Below are positions 28,452-37,098 of a stretch of 64,000 nucleotides of DNA, one piece after another. Location: the NCBI RefSeq assembly GCF_030823375.1, contig NZ_JAUSXB010000001.1, positions 1,302,001-1,366,000 of the forward strand. Direction: 5' to 3'. Source of the DNA: Pseudarthrobacter siccitolerans (GTDB lineage: Bacteria; Actinomycetota; Actinomycetes; Actinomycetales; Micrococcaceae). A program made the translations under genes and the position numbers. The notes under the pieces are model-generated. The model was not told the origin of the DNA. It did not search any database and saw nothing but the letters and a program-made list of their open reading frames with translations. Each line of letters starts with the position of its first letter. Within the stretch, counting starts at the first letter, position 1.

Positions 28452-30331
28452 GCGTCACCGAGGCGAGCCGCACAGCCGCTGCGCTTGCCGTGCGCGCTGC
28501 CCACAGGCCACTGCGGTGGGAGCAGTTTGGACTTGCAGTTCTCCTGGTGGCGACGTCCGTGACGTTCCTGTGGGGGTTGGACCGCAATGGCTGGGCGAAC
28601 CCGTACTACTCCGCGGCGGCCCAAGCAGGTTCCCAGGACTGGAAAGCATTCTTCTTCGGATCCCTCGATGCCGGCAACCTCATTACCATCGACAAACCGC
28701 CGCTCAGCATCTGGATCATGTCGCTCTCCGTCCGGCTCTTCGGACTCAACTCCTGGGCTCTTCTAGTCCCCCAAGCCCTCATGGGTATCGCCACAACGTG
28801 GCTGATCTACAAAATCATTCGCCGCAGCCACCCCACCGCCCCAGCGTTACTGGGCGGCCTGATCTACGCAAGCACCCCCGTGGTGTTTCTAATGTCACGG
28901 TTCAACAACCCTGAGCCATTGATGGGACTCCTGACAGCTGCCGCGGTCTATTTCACACTCAGGGCCATGGATGATAACCACTGGGTCTGGTACCTGCTGG
29001 CAGGCGCCGCTCTGGGCCTCGGGTTCATGGCAAAGCAGATCCAGGCATTCCTCGTTATTCCCGCACTAGTACTTACTGTGCTTCTGTTCGGAGCGGGCAC
29101 CTTGGGCTCCCGATTTGTCCGGCTGTTGGCCGCGCTCACAACATTGATTATCGCCGGCGGTTGGTGGATGGCCGTGGTGGATCTGACTCCGGCCGGGAAC
29201 CGGCCTTACGTTGGCGGCTCTGCAACGAACAGCATGCTGGAATTGACTCTCGATTACAACGGGCTGGCACGCTTTCTCCGGTTTGGCGCAGACCCTCAGT
29301 CCGGAAGACCAGTCCCGCTAGCCTTATCGGAAGCCATTTACGACGGCGGCCCCGGTCGCCTCTTCAATGCGAATTTTGCACCCGAAGGTGCGTGGCTGCT
29401 TTTCACTGCGCTGATTTCCGCTCTGGCCCTGATTCTGCTCTGGCGGCAGTCCGGCAACGGCGGTCCAGCAACACGTCTAATGACCGTTGGTGTCGTTTGG
29501 CTGGTCTCCGTCTACGTTGTCGTGAGCTACATGGGCACGATGACTCACTCTTACTACATATTTTCAGTCGCGGCTCCGGTGGCGATCGTAGTCCCTCTGG
29601 GGCTCAATCTGCTATGGAATCAACGGCAGAGGTTAGTCCCCCGGATGATTGGCGCCGTTCTTGTTGCCGGGACCGGATACATAGGATTCCGGATTTTCCA
29701 GTACAGCAACGAGTGGGGGTTCTGGCCGCTCGTTGTAGTTTGTACAACCTGCCTTGCGTCTGCCGCGTGGCTAGCCCCCAAAAAAACGATCCCTCGTACG
29801 ATGACTTTAGCGCTAGTAACGGTAGCAATAGTAATGTCGCCAGTTTCAACCGACATGATCACGTTGTCGAAACCCCAGTCGGGGACAAATCCCCTATCAG
29901 GGCCAACGAGCAACAACGCTAATGCACTTTCTGCTCATCTTGATGCTGCCCGCCTCGGGAATCCACCCTTGGCACGCCACATGGGATTCGGCGTTCAGCC
30001 TTCAACGAATGTAACGACGCTACTCAAGGAAGCAGGCAATTCGAAATGGGCGGCCGCAACTTATACGGCGCAAAATGCCGCTCAGTATCAGCTCGCATCG
30101 CAAAGACCCGTAGTTGCGCTGGGTGGGTGGCTTGGTCATGATCCAGCACCTACATTTGAACGGTTCAAGATGCTTGTTGAGGAAAGAGAGATCGGTTACT
30201 TCATCTGGCAGCAACCGATCGTGGATGGAGTACCGCTTGGAAGGGATGCCGCCGCCATTACTGATTGGGTCCAGGCCAATTTCAAGGCGAAGGATGTTGA
30301 CGGTGTCAGAATCTACGATCTTAGAAAATAA
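28448..30331 (+). CDS. ArnT/PMT-like GT-C glycosyltransferase 1
   Basis: A 627-residue multi-pass protein of the GT39/GT83 (PMT_2) type. The first extracytoplasmic loop carries GLDRNGWANPYYSAAAQAG (42-60) and DKPPLSIW (81-88), the catalytic-acid region of ArnT-like enzymes; a large extracellular C-terminal domain of about 130 residues follows the last helix. It would move a sugar from a polyprenyl-phosphate donor to an envelope acceptor. The TTG start overlaps the preceding stop and is the only nearby candidate. Paralogous to the next gene across its length, including the closing VQANFKAKDVDGVRIYDL motif. Confidence 0.82.
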   Translation: MSVTEASRTAAALAVRAAHRPLRWEQFGLAVLLVATSVTFLWGLDRNGWANPYYSAAAQAGSQDWKAFFFGSLDAGNLITIDKPPLSIWIMSLSVRLFGLNSWALLVPQALMGIATTWLIYKIIRRSHPTAPALLGGLIYASTPVVFLMSRFNNPEPLMGLLTAAAVYFTLRAMDDNHWVWYLLAGAALGLGFMAKQIQAFLVIPALVLTVLLFGAGTLGSRFVRLLAALTTLIIAGGWWMAVVDLTPAGNRPYVGGSATNSMLELTLDYNGLARFLRFGADPQSGRPVPLALSEAIYDGGPGRLFNANFAPEGAWLLFTALISALALILLWRQSGNGGPATRLMTVGVVWLVSVYVVVSYMGTMTHSYYIFSVAAPVAIVVPLGLNLLWNQRQRLVPRMIGAVLVAGTGYIGFRIFQYSNEWGFWPLVVVCTTCLASAAWLAPKKTIPRTMTLALVTVAIVMSPVSTDMITLSKPQSGTNPLSGPTSNNANALSAHLDAARLGNPPLARHMGFGVQPSTNVTTLLKEAGNSKWAAATYTAQNAAQYQLASQRPVVALGGWLGHDPAPTFERFKMLVEEREIGYFIWQQPIVDGVPLGRDAAAITDWVQANFKAKDVDGVRIYDLRK

Positions 30332-32198
30332 AGGCCCGGTTAGCGTAGGCGAAGATCCCGGGGGGCTTCGCCGAACTATTTGGGAGGCCGGCACCCTGGT
30401 CGTCATCCTGCTCGCAGCCGCCGTCCTTTATGTCTGGGGATTGGCTGGGAACGGCTGGGCTAACGCATATTACTCCGCTGCCGTCCAAGCTGGGCTTCAT
30501 GACCCCGTCTCGTACTTCTTCGGATCCGCGGACTGGGGAAACTCCGTATCAGTCGATAAGCCGCCTCTGAGTCTGTGGATCGTGGGACTGTCCGTCCGCA
30601 TCTTTGGGCTGAACACGTGGGCCCTGCTGCTCCCTCAAGCCGCGATGACGATGGGGAGTACCTTTTTGATCTACCGTTTGGCCCGGAGATATTTGCCCGC
30701 CCACGCCGCACTCCTTTCTGGCGCCGTTTTTGCCACCACGCCCATCACCGTTCTGCTGGCACGATACAACAACCCCGATCCATTGATGGTGTTGATGATG
30801 CTCTCGGCGCTTTATGCAGGGATGCGGGCCACAGAATCGGGACGAGTCCGATGGCTATACGTGGCGGCGGGATTCCTTACCCTCGGATTCCTTACGAAAC
30901 AACTTCAGGCATTCATGGTGTTGCCAGCTATCGTATTGGTCTACTGCCTCTACATCCGAAAGTCCTGGAAGCAGCGGACCGTCGCACTTGCCATGGCTGG
31001 TCTCCTTCTGGCTGCAGGCTCCATGTCTTTGCCGATCGCCGTGGACCTCTCACCTCCTGGCTCGCGCCCATATGTGGGGGGTTCAATGACCAACAGCATG
31101 CTTGAACTGACGCTCGGTTACAACGGAATTGACCGCATCATGCAAAAGGATGACGGTCGGTCTGCGGCGCTGACACCTCAAGAATTCCAGGGCGATGCTT
31201 CGGACGCGGGCCCGTTTCGCCTATTCAACTCAAACTACGGCCAAGAGTCCGGCTGGCTGTTGCTGCCTGCATTCATGGTCTGCGTCGTTATCGTTGCCCA
31301 AGCGCTTCGGCGGCGCAGCACCGTCACCCCGGTCTTCGCCTTGGGCGTAGCGGTCTGGATGCTCACGACATACTTCGTGCTCAGTTTCATGGGTAACAGC
31401 ATCCATTCGTATTACACGGCTGCGATTGCGGCGCCTCTGGCTCTTTGTATCGGCATAGGCAGCCACATGCTCATTTCATCATCCAGGTCGATGCGGTGGC
31501 GCATCGGAAGCGCCGCGGTGGTGGTGTTGAGCGCCATTTTCTCAAACGCAATGTGGCAACTGAGTGATTCCTATCCAGAAGCCGCAGGAAGGGCATTGTT
31601 GATGGCCGGTCTGGCCGCCGGTGCAGTGCTCTCCGTTCCAGCCCCTTTCACGTGGGCGAAGCCCGCTGCGGCGTCGCTGGGCATCGCTAGCCTGCTTGTT
31701 GGACCCCTCGTGTGTTCATTCCTTACCCTGTCCAATCCGCAGCAGGGCTCGAACCCCCTTTCCGGAGGGCTCACGCGAAGCCCAACCAGCCTCAGCCGCT
31801 TCCTAGACGAGGTGAAGAAGAATAATCCCCCGGCTGTTACCGGACTGGCCATCGGCGTTACCCCAAGCGCGGCAGTGGCCGAATATCTCAGGAACGCTCC
31901 GCCAGGCTGCACGTGGGTCGCGGCTACATATCCAGGACAGACTGCTGCACGCTTCCAACTGGACTTGGGGCGGCCAGTCATGCCACTCAGCGGATTTGCG
32001 GCGATGGACCCCAGCCCAACAATCGGCCAATTCAAGGAGCTGGTCGAAGCCAACCGCCTTTGCTATCTGGTTGTGCAACCCGAGCAGCTCAGGGTGCCTG
32101 GGACCAGCGGCGAGCTCTTGGCGATCCATAAGTGGGTCACTGAGAACTTCAAGGCCGAACAGATTGACGGCGTGACCATCTACGACCTCCATGGATAG
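30294..32198 (+). CDS. ArnT/PMT-like GT-C glycosyltransferase 2
   Basis: A 634-residue paralogue of the preceding protein with the same marks: AGNGWANAYYSAAVQAG, DKPPLSLWIVGLSVRIFGLN and a C-terminal extracellular domain ending EQIDGVTIYDLHG. Note that the D-R of the first loop in paralogue 1 (GLDRNGW) reads GLAGNGW here, so one acidic residue differs. ATG 30294 overlaps the previous gene by 38 bases; GTG 30303 is an alternative. Acceptor and sugar unknown. Last gene of the operon. Confidence 0.82.
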   Translation: MLTVSESTILENKGPVSVGEDPGGLRRTIWEAGTLVVILLAAAVLYVWGLAGNGWANAYYSAAVQAGLHDPVSYFFGSADWGNSVSVDKPPLSLWIVGLSVRIFGLNTWALLLPQAAMTMGSTFLIYRLARRYLPAHAALLSGAVFATTPITVLLARYNNPDPLMVLMMLSALYAGMRATESGRVRWLYVAAGFLTLGFLTKQLQAFMVLPAIVLVYCLYIRKSWKQRTVALAMAGLLLAAGSMSLPIAVDLSPPGSRPYVGGSMTNSMLELTLGYNGIDRIMQKDDGRSAALTPQEFQGDASDAGPFRLFNSNYGQESGWLLLPAFMVCVVIVAQALRRRSTVTPVFALGVAVWMLTTYFVLSFMGNSIHSYYTAAIAAPLALCIGIGSHMLISSSRSMRWRIGSAAVVVLSAIFSNAMWQLSDSYPEAAGRALLMAGLAAGAVLSVPAPFTWAKPAAASLGIASLLVGPLVCSFLTLSNPQQGSNPLSGGLTRSPTSLSRFLDEVKKNNPPAVTGLAIGVTPSAAVAEYLRNAPPGCTWVAATYPGQTAARFQLDLGRPVMPLSGFAAMDPSPTIGQFKELVEANRLCYLVVQPEQLRVPGTSGELLAIHKWVTENFKAEQIDGVTIYDLHG

Positions 32199-32273
32199 AA
32201 ACATCCTATAAACCTGAAGCAGCAGCACCGCCGTGCGCCGGCTCGACGGCCGTTTTCCAAGGTCCATAACAAA

Positions 32274-32303
32274 AGCCCGCCCCGCCGAATGGCGGGACGG
32301 GCT
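32274..32303 (-). terminator. Terminator of the rplM-rpsI operon
   Basis: AGCCCGCCCCGCC, loop GAAT, GGCGGGACGGGCT: 12 of 13 pairs. On the minus strand it is followed by TTTTGTTATGG, a classical U tract, 15 bases after the rpsI stop. Confidence 0.88.
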
Positions 32304-32318
32304 TCTGTGCAAGCGGAT

Positions 32319-32825
32319 TTAGCGCTTGGAGTACTGCTGAGCCTTACGGGCCTTCTTAAGACCGGCCTTCTTACGCTCGATGACGCGGGCGTCACGGGAG
32401 AGGTAACCGGCCTTCTTCAGGGTGGCGCGGTTGTTCTCGACGTCGATCTCGTTCAGCGAACGGGCGATGCCGAGGCGCAGGGCACCGGCCTGGCCCGAGA
32501 TGCCGCCACCGTGGATACGGGCGATGACGTCGTAGGCGCCTTCGAGATCAAGGATCTTGAAGGGCTCGTTGACGTCCTGCTGGTGCAGCTTGTTCGGGAA
32601 GTAGTTGTCCAACGCGCGGCCGTTGATGGTCCACTTGCCGGAGCCGGGGACAACGCGGACGCGTGCAACGGCTTCCTTGCGGCGGCCAACAGCTGCGCCG
32701 GCAACGGTCAGGGCCGGACGCTCCTTCTTCGGCGCAGCGGCGTCAGCAGCTGAGCTTTCAGAGGTGTAGCTGGTCAGGGTTTCCTCGGCCTCGACGGCCT
32801 CGGTGGTCTCTTCGTTCTGAGCCAC
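32319..32825 (-). CDS. rpsI: 30S ribosomal protein S9
   Basis: The 168-residue protein has an acidic, Ala/Thr-rich N-terminal extension of about 35 residues, common in actinobacteria, before the S9 core ([38 protein letters not shown]). It ends in the basic tail [12 protein letters not shown] that reaches the tRNA site. GTG start with AAGGAG upstream. Cotranscribed with rplM, 38 bases upstream. Confidence 0.97.
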   Translation of the reverse strand: MAQNEETTEAVEAEETLTSYTSESSAADAAAPKKERPALTVAGAAVGRRKEAVARVRVVPGSGKWTINGRALDNYFPNKLHQQDVNEPFKILDLEGAYDVIARIHGGGISGQAGALRLGIARSLNEIDVENNRATLKKAGYLSRDARVIERKKAGLKKARKAQQYSKR

Positions 32826-32863
32826 GGTTCTCCTTGTATAGATAAGTTGTTTGGTGGCCAGGA

Positions 32864-33307
32864 CTACTGGGCGACCTGGGTGATTTCGAAAGTCTTGGGC
32901 TGCTGGGCGGCGTGCGGGTGCTCAGCACCGCGGTACACCTTCAGCTTGCCCAGCTGCTGTGCAGCGAGGGAGTTCTTGGGAAGCATGCCCTTGATGGCCT
33001 TCTCAACGGCGCGGACCGGGTTGGATTCCAGGAGTTCCGCGTAGTTGACGGAGGTCAGGCCGCCCGGGTAGCCGGAGTGGCGGTATGCGCGCTTCTGCTC
33101 CAGCTTGGCGCCGGTGAGGGCTACCTTTTCAGCGTTGATGATGATGACGAAGTCGCCCATGTCCATGTGGGATGCATAGGTGGCCTTGTGCTTGCCGCGC
33201 AGCAGGATTGCGGTCTGGCTTGCAAGACGACCAAGGACAACGTCTGTGGCGTCAATGACGTGCCACTGGCGGTTGATATCGCCGGGCTTCGGGGTGTACG
33301 TACGCAC
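32864..33307 (-). CDS. rplM: 50S ribosomal protein L13
   Basis: The 147-residue protein contains the L13 core: [52 protein letters not shown], and [25 protein letters not shown] 33307 gives the normal N-terminus ([10 protein letters not shown]) and has GAGG upstream; longer in-frame starts are not needed. First gene of the rplM-rpsI pair; its promoter lies in the 294-base gap shared with the divergent prepilin peptidase gene. Confidence 0.97.
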   Translation of the reverse strand: MRTYTPKPGDINRQWHVIDATDVVLGRLASQTAILLRGKHKATYASHMDMGDFVIIINAEKVALTGAKLEQKRAYRHSGYPGGLTSVNYAELLESNPVRAVEKAIKGMLPKNSLAAQQLGKLKVYRGAEHPHAAQQPKTFEITQVAQ

Positions 33308-33601
33308 GGTGTTTGCCTCGTTCTTGTTCTGGCGTTCTTGTTTAGGTGTCACTAGCTCGTGCACCTACTGTCTGCGCGCTACCGGAACAGAGGTGAGGGC
33401 TCTATGTAACCAGTCATCCTGAGGTTCCGAATGTGCACGTTGAGTAGTCATCCTGCAACCGGATTCTCAAGCGGGCACGCACCATCGGAATAGGACACGC
33501 ACAACGACTACCAAGATTAGCGCGTAAGGGGGTTCGGGGTCAAAATGGGGTAGCCGGAGGCGACTCAGCGCCTGCCGGCCTGGCGGACGCAGGGGGTCTC
33601 G

Positions 33602-34267
33602 GTGTTGGGAATGGGAAATGATGGTTCGCCCGAGTGGCTCTGGGTCCTTGGCGCCGGCGTCGCGGGGTTCATCCTCTCCCCCATTACCGAGATCCTTATC
33701 GCCAGGTGCATGCCCAGACTGGGCGAACTGCCCATTGTCCCCGTCAGAATCACGACGGCGGCACTTACCGCCCTCGTGTGCGCGGCCTTTGGTATGCGAT
33801 TTGGAATGAGCTTTGCCCTGCCGGCTTTCATATTCCTGGGCGTGCTAAGCATACAACTCGCCAGGATTGACATTTCACTGCATTTGTTGCCCAATCCCCT
33901 TGTATTAGCCCTCCTCGCGGGGGGCTTCGTTTTGTTTCTGATACCGGGGGTATTTGGCAAGCAGGCTGATAACCTGCTGCGCGCGGCGCTCGGAGCCGTC
34001 ATTTTGTTTCTTGGCTACCTTATTCTGGGACTAATCTCCCCCAGGGGCATCGGAATGGGCGACGTGAAGCTCGCTGCGCCCGTCGGCCTCTTTCTGGGAT
34101 ACCTAGGTTGGAGCCAAGTGCTCTATGGGGGACTCCTCGGATTCGTTCTGAATGGCCTAACTACAGTCGTGATCCTTAGCCGAAGAAGCCAGAATAGAGC
34201 GACAGAGGTGGCCCATGGCCCCTCGATGCTGAGCGCTACTGTGGCAACCGCCATCTTCCTCCTATAG
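33602..34267 (+). CDS. Prepilin peptidase (A24 family, TadV/CpaA-like)
   Basis: Integral membrane aspartyl protease expected to cleave the leader of the Flp pilins and TadE-type pseudopilins. The 221-residue protein has about six membrane helices and both catalytic aspartates: D90 in ARIDISLHLLPNPL and D154 in the GMGDVKL motif. No N-terminal methylase-type cysteine domain is seen, as usual for TadV. GTG start with AGGGGG upstream; an ATG nine bases on is possible. It is the only such enzyme beside the two Tad loci and presumably serves both. An inverted repeat (33553-33579) precedes the gene. Confidence 0.85.
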   Translation: MLGMGNDGSPEWLWVLGAGVAGFILSPITEILIARCMPRLGELPIVPVRITTAALTALVCAAFGMRFGMSFALPAFIFLGVLSIQLARIDISLHLLPNPLVLALLAGGFVLFLIPGVFGKQADNLLRAALGAVILFLGYLILGLISPRGIGMGDVKLAAPVGLFLGYLGWSQVLYGGLLGFVLNGLTTVVILSRRSQNRATEVAHGPSMLSATVATAIFLL

Positions 34268-34332
34268 CTAGGTCTGGCGGCCTTTCCGGCCTGCCCTTGG
34301 TCAGCTACGCCCCTCGATCCAAGTAGTCCGGC

Positions 34333-34411
34333 TAGTACCCATCTCCCTTTCTGAGTACTGACCCAACCCTTCGAGTACGTACTTCTGGTGCTTCTTGAAA
34401 AAGTCGAGTAC
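34333..34411 (+). promoter_or_regulatory. Phased AGTAC motifs upstream of the first flp gene
   Basis: AGTAC occurs at 34334, 34354 and 34374, spaced exactly 20 bases, and again at 34407. The last three copies read GAGTAC. The group lies in the 279-base gap between the prepilin peptidase and flp1. Two-turn phasing suggests cooperative binding of a regulator, but no regulator is known. An inverted repeat TTGAA-N5-TTCAA at 34503-34517 lies closer to the start codon. Confidence 0.35.
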
Positions 34412-34546
34412 CACTACGCATTGTTGCCCCTACCCCCCGAATGACAATCTCTTCTTAGCGAAATCCAGCCGCTAAAGATTTATGGGGGCAGCTGGAAATT
34501 CGTTGAAATCAATTCAATCCATTTCACCGAATTAAAGGAAAATACA

Positions 34547-34753
34547 ATGACTTCTCTCATGGTCTCAATGACTGCTTTCATCGCCGGCATTAAGGATCGT
34601 TTTGAATCCGAAAAGGGTGCGACTGCAACTGAATACTCCCTGCTAATCGCATTCATCGCTTTCCTCATCATCGCCGGCGTCACCCTGTTCGGTAACGCCC
34701 TCAGCGACTGGTTCTCAACCCTCGGTTCGACCGTCACGGCTTGGACAGTCTGA
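34547..34753 (+). CDS. flp: Flp-type pilin, locus 1
   Basis: Likely the main subunit of the first Tad pilus. The 68-residue prepilin has a basic/charged leader ending at G24, the processing motif GATATEY (G24 to Y30, with E29 as the +5 glutamate) and a hydrophobic helix SLLIAFIAFLIIAGVTLF. AAAGGAAAA is a clear ribosome site. The gene is separated from its neighbours by a long leader and a strong hairpin, which fits higher expression than the assembly genes. Confidence 0.92.
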   Translation: MTSLMVSMTAFIAGIKDRFESEKGATATEYSLLIAFIAFLIIAGVTLFGNALSDWFSTLGSTVTAWTV

Positions 34754-34774
34754 CCCATTCCAAGGCGTTGTACC

Positions 34775-34814
34775 GTGGGGGCCGCTTTTCGCCGGTGGCG
34801 GAGGCGGCCCCCAC
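34775..34814 (+). terminator. Hairpin between flp1 and tadE1
   Basis: GTGGGGGCCGC and GCGGCCCCCAC form a perfect 11-bp stem with an 18-base loop, 21 bases after the flp1 stop. Partial termination or 3' protection of the pilin message is likely. A GTG at its first base is in frame with tadE1 but is unlikely to be used as a start. Confidence 0.7.
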
Positions 34815-34849
34815 CCTCTTACAAGGCAGTACCTAATTCAGGGGGCACG

Positions 34850-35269
34850 TTGAGGAAGCGCGGAAAACGCAAAACAGAGCATTCGCTCGGCGCGGTCGCT
34901 GTCGAGTTTGCACTCGTAGCACCTGTTCTTCTCTTGTTGATCGCCGGCATTGTGGAGTTTGCCCACGGGTACAACATACAGATTTCTGTAACCCAAGCAG
35001 CGCGCGAAGCGGCGCGAAACTTTGCCATCACCAGCGATCTGACCGAGGCATCCAAGGCCGGAAGGGATGGTGCACCGGGCCTCACGCCGGCCAAATTTGC
35101 CTTCACCCCAAGTCTTTCAGCATGTGAAACAGGAAAGAACGTAACTATGACGGTCACGTACGCAGCAAACTCCATCACGGGATTTGCACTTGTAATGCAG
35201 GGTAAGTCCGTGGCGGTTGCGAAGAACTTCACGGTGACCGGAGTAGGAGCAATGGCATGCGGCGGTTAA
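34850..35269 (+). CDS. tadE: TadE-like pseudopilin, locus 1
   Basis: Minor pilus or assembly component with a single N-terminal membrane helix. In the 139-residue form, a basic leader (RKRGKRK) is followed by the prepilin-like site GAVAVEF (from G14) and the helix ALVAPVLLLLIAGIVEFAHGY, then QAAREAARNFA as in TadE domains. The C-terminal extracellular part has two cysteines (SACETG, AMACGG). TTG 34850 with AGGGGG upstream is preferred over GTG 34775, which sits inside a hairpin. It overlaps the next gene by 13 bases. Confidence 0.8.
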   Translation: MRKRGKRKTEHSLGAVAVEFALVAPVLLLLIAGIVEFAHGYNIQISVTQAAREAARNFAITSDLTEASKAGRDGAPGLTPAKFAFTPSLSACETGKNVTMTVTYAANSITGFALVMQGKSVAVAKNFTVTGVGAMACGG

Positions 35270-36288
35270 TTCCAGCGCGAAGAGTTGCGACCGGAAGTGA
35301 CAACGAGCGGGGAGTAGCCGGCGTCCTGGTCGCGCTGATGATGCTCGTTCTTATTGGGGCCGGCGCCATGGCCGTCGACGTAGGACAGATTTACGCCGAA
35401 AGGGCGCAATTGCAAAACGGGGCAGACGCCGCTGCCTTGGCAGTTGCGTACAAATGCCATAAGTCCGGTTGTGACCAAGACAGCGCCAACACCATTGCAA
35501 AAGAACTTTCGAACGCAAACGCAAACGACGGCGGATCTAAGGTGCTTATCCCTGTTGAACTAGACGTAGAACATCAGGTGACCGTCCGAACATCAACGGC
35601 TCAAGGCAAAGACGGACCTGGCTTTCTCAGCAAAATGTTTGCCAGCGCCCTGCCTGCTCCAGCCGTAAACGTTGGAGCACACGCAACGGCGATCGTTGAT
35701 TTCCCCTCCAGCGGCTCAGGGTTTCCGCTGGCATTGTCGGACAAGTGCTTCAACCTGTCCAAAGGCAGCCAAACCGCTCAAGTGCAAAAGATCTCCTACG
35801 CACCCGGTGGAACATGCACTGGCCCTTCTGGGACCCAGATTCCGGGCGGTTGGGGTTGGCTAGATCAAGACTCACCGTGCGTTGCCGATACGACTCTTGG
35901 CAGCAACCTCCTCGGCTCGGATCCAGGCAAAGACCCACCATTCGGATGCGCGGCAATTCTTCTGGAATGGAAGGCCACCATCCTTGCGGGCGGGGAAGTC
36001 AAGGTCGCCTTCCCTGTCTTCAGCGATGCCAGCAATAAAGGACAAAACGGATATTTCACGATTATTGGTTATGCAACTTTCAAAATATGGGGATGGAAGT
36101 TCGGACAGAACAAAGAATTTGAATTTCGGAATACAAAAGATGACCCGGATATGACCAACAGCCTTGCCTGTGACATACCGGCAAATCAGCGATGCATTAT
36201 CGGCCAATTCGTCAAGTTCGATTCAATCAAATCCAGCGGCGGTGGCGGTAAAGACTTCGGCACCTCCGAGATCCGTCTGATCCACTAG
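35257..36288 (+). CDS. TadG-like pilus assembly protein, locus 1
   Basis: The 343-residue protein has the N-terminal TadG domain: RGVAGVLVALMMLVLIGAGAMAVDVG, then YAERAQLQNGADAAALA. There is one membrane helix and a large extracellular part. It lacks the von Willebrand domain of longer TadG proteins. A motif PGGWGWL and several cysteines in the outer part recur in the locus 2 paralogue (PGGFGWL). ATG 35257 overlaps tadE1, with TAGGAGC upstream. Likely a cell-wall-spanning anchor of the pilus. Confidence 0.8.
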   Translation: MRRLIPARRVATGSDNERGVAGVLVALMMLVLIGAGAMAVDVGQIYAERAQLQNGADAAALAVAYKCHKSGCDQDSANTIAKELSNANANDGGSKVLIPVELDVEHQVTVRTSTAQGKDGPGFLSKMFASALPAPAVNVGAHATAIVDFPSSGSGFPLALSDKCFNLSKGSQTAQVQKISYAPGGTCTGPSGTQIPGGWGWLDQDSPCVADTTLGSNLLGSDPGKDPPFGCAAILLEWKATILAGGEVKVAFPVFSDASNKGQNGYFTIIGYATFKIWGWKFGQNKEFEFRNTKDDPDMTNSLACDIPANQRCIIGQFVKFDSIKSSGGGGKDFGTSEIRLIH

Positions 36289-36306
36289 AAGACAAAAGGG
36301 GATAAA

Positions 36307-37098
36307 GTGAAAACTCGCCTACTGGGAGGCATCGCGGCGCTGCTTGTGGCCATAATTGGGACCGTCTTATTGGTCACATATGTCCAGGGTGCAGACAAGC
36401 GGGCACTCGCCAACACAGAAACCGAAGACGTTTATGTTGTTCAGAAACCGATCGCGGCGGGAACGCCGGCCACTGAGCTGGGTGATGCAGTTCGCCGGCA
36501 GTCCGTCCCAAAGGCGGCGCTTGCGTCCGGAATCGTGACTGACATCGCTAACCTCGGCTCCAGGGTAACGGCCCTCACGCTGGTACCTGGTGAACAGTTA
36601 TTGGACAGCCGCATGGTTGATCCGGGCTCATTTATGGGACCTGCCCGAGTAGCGGTACCTGACGGTATGCAGGAATTCACCCTTCGCCTACCGATCGAAC
36701 GTGTCGCCGGTGGCAAGATCACCGCCGGCGATACGGCGGGTATCTTCATATCCCTGGACGAATCCTCCACCGATCCGGCGAACGGCGCAGTGACCACCAA
36801 ATCCAGTGGGACGCAACTTACGTTCCACAAGGTTCTTGTGACGGCGGCCCAATTCAGCGACGGAGCCGCAGCGCAGCCCGAGTCCACAAACCAGTCCACG
36901 GCTTCCGATGGAGCCCTCACCAAAGCATCTGAGACTAAGAGTGACGGGACCTATCTCATTACGCTCGCCAGGAACTCCGTGGACGCTGAGAAGATCATTT
37001 ACGCCGTCGAATACGGCAAGGTCTATCTCTCCAAGGAGCCCGCTGATGCGGCGGAAGGCAATGCCGGTGTTGTTGACAAGACGAAGGTGTTCCGATGA
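36307..37098 (+). CDS. CpaB/RcpC-like pilus assembly protein, locus 1
   Basis: The 263-residue protein has an N-terminal signal-anchor (TRLLGGIAALLVAIIGTVLLVTYVQG), a SAF-like domain from about 42 to 110 (VVQKPIAAGTPATEL, LVPGEQLLDSRM) and an RcpC-type second domain (FTLRLPIERVAGGKITAGDTAGIFI). In Gram-negatives the family helps the secretin; here, without an outer membrane, it may guide pili through the wall. GTG start with AAGGGG upstream. Overlaps the ATPase gene by four bases. Confidence 0.82.
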   Translation: MKTRLLGGIAALLVAIIGTVLLVTYVQGADKRALANTETEDVYVVQKPIAAGTPATELGDAVRRQSVPKAALASGIVTDIANLGSRVTALTLVPGEQLLDSRMVDPGSFMGPARVAVPDGMQEFTLRLPIERVAGGKITAGDTAGIFISLDESSTDPANGAVTTKSSGTQLTFHKVLVTAAQFSDGAAAQPESTNQSTASDGALTKASETKSDGTYLITLARNSVDAEKIIYAVEYGKVYLSKEPADAAEGNAGVVDKTKVFR

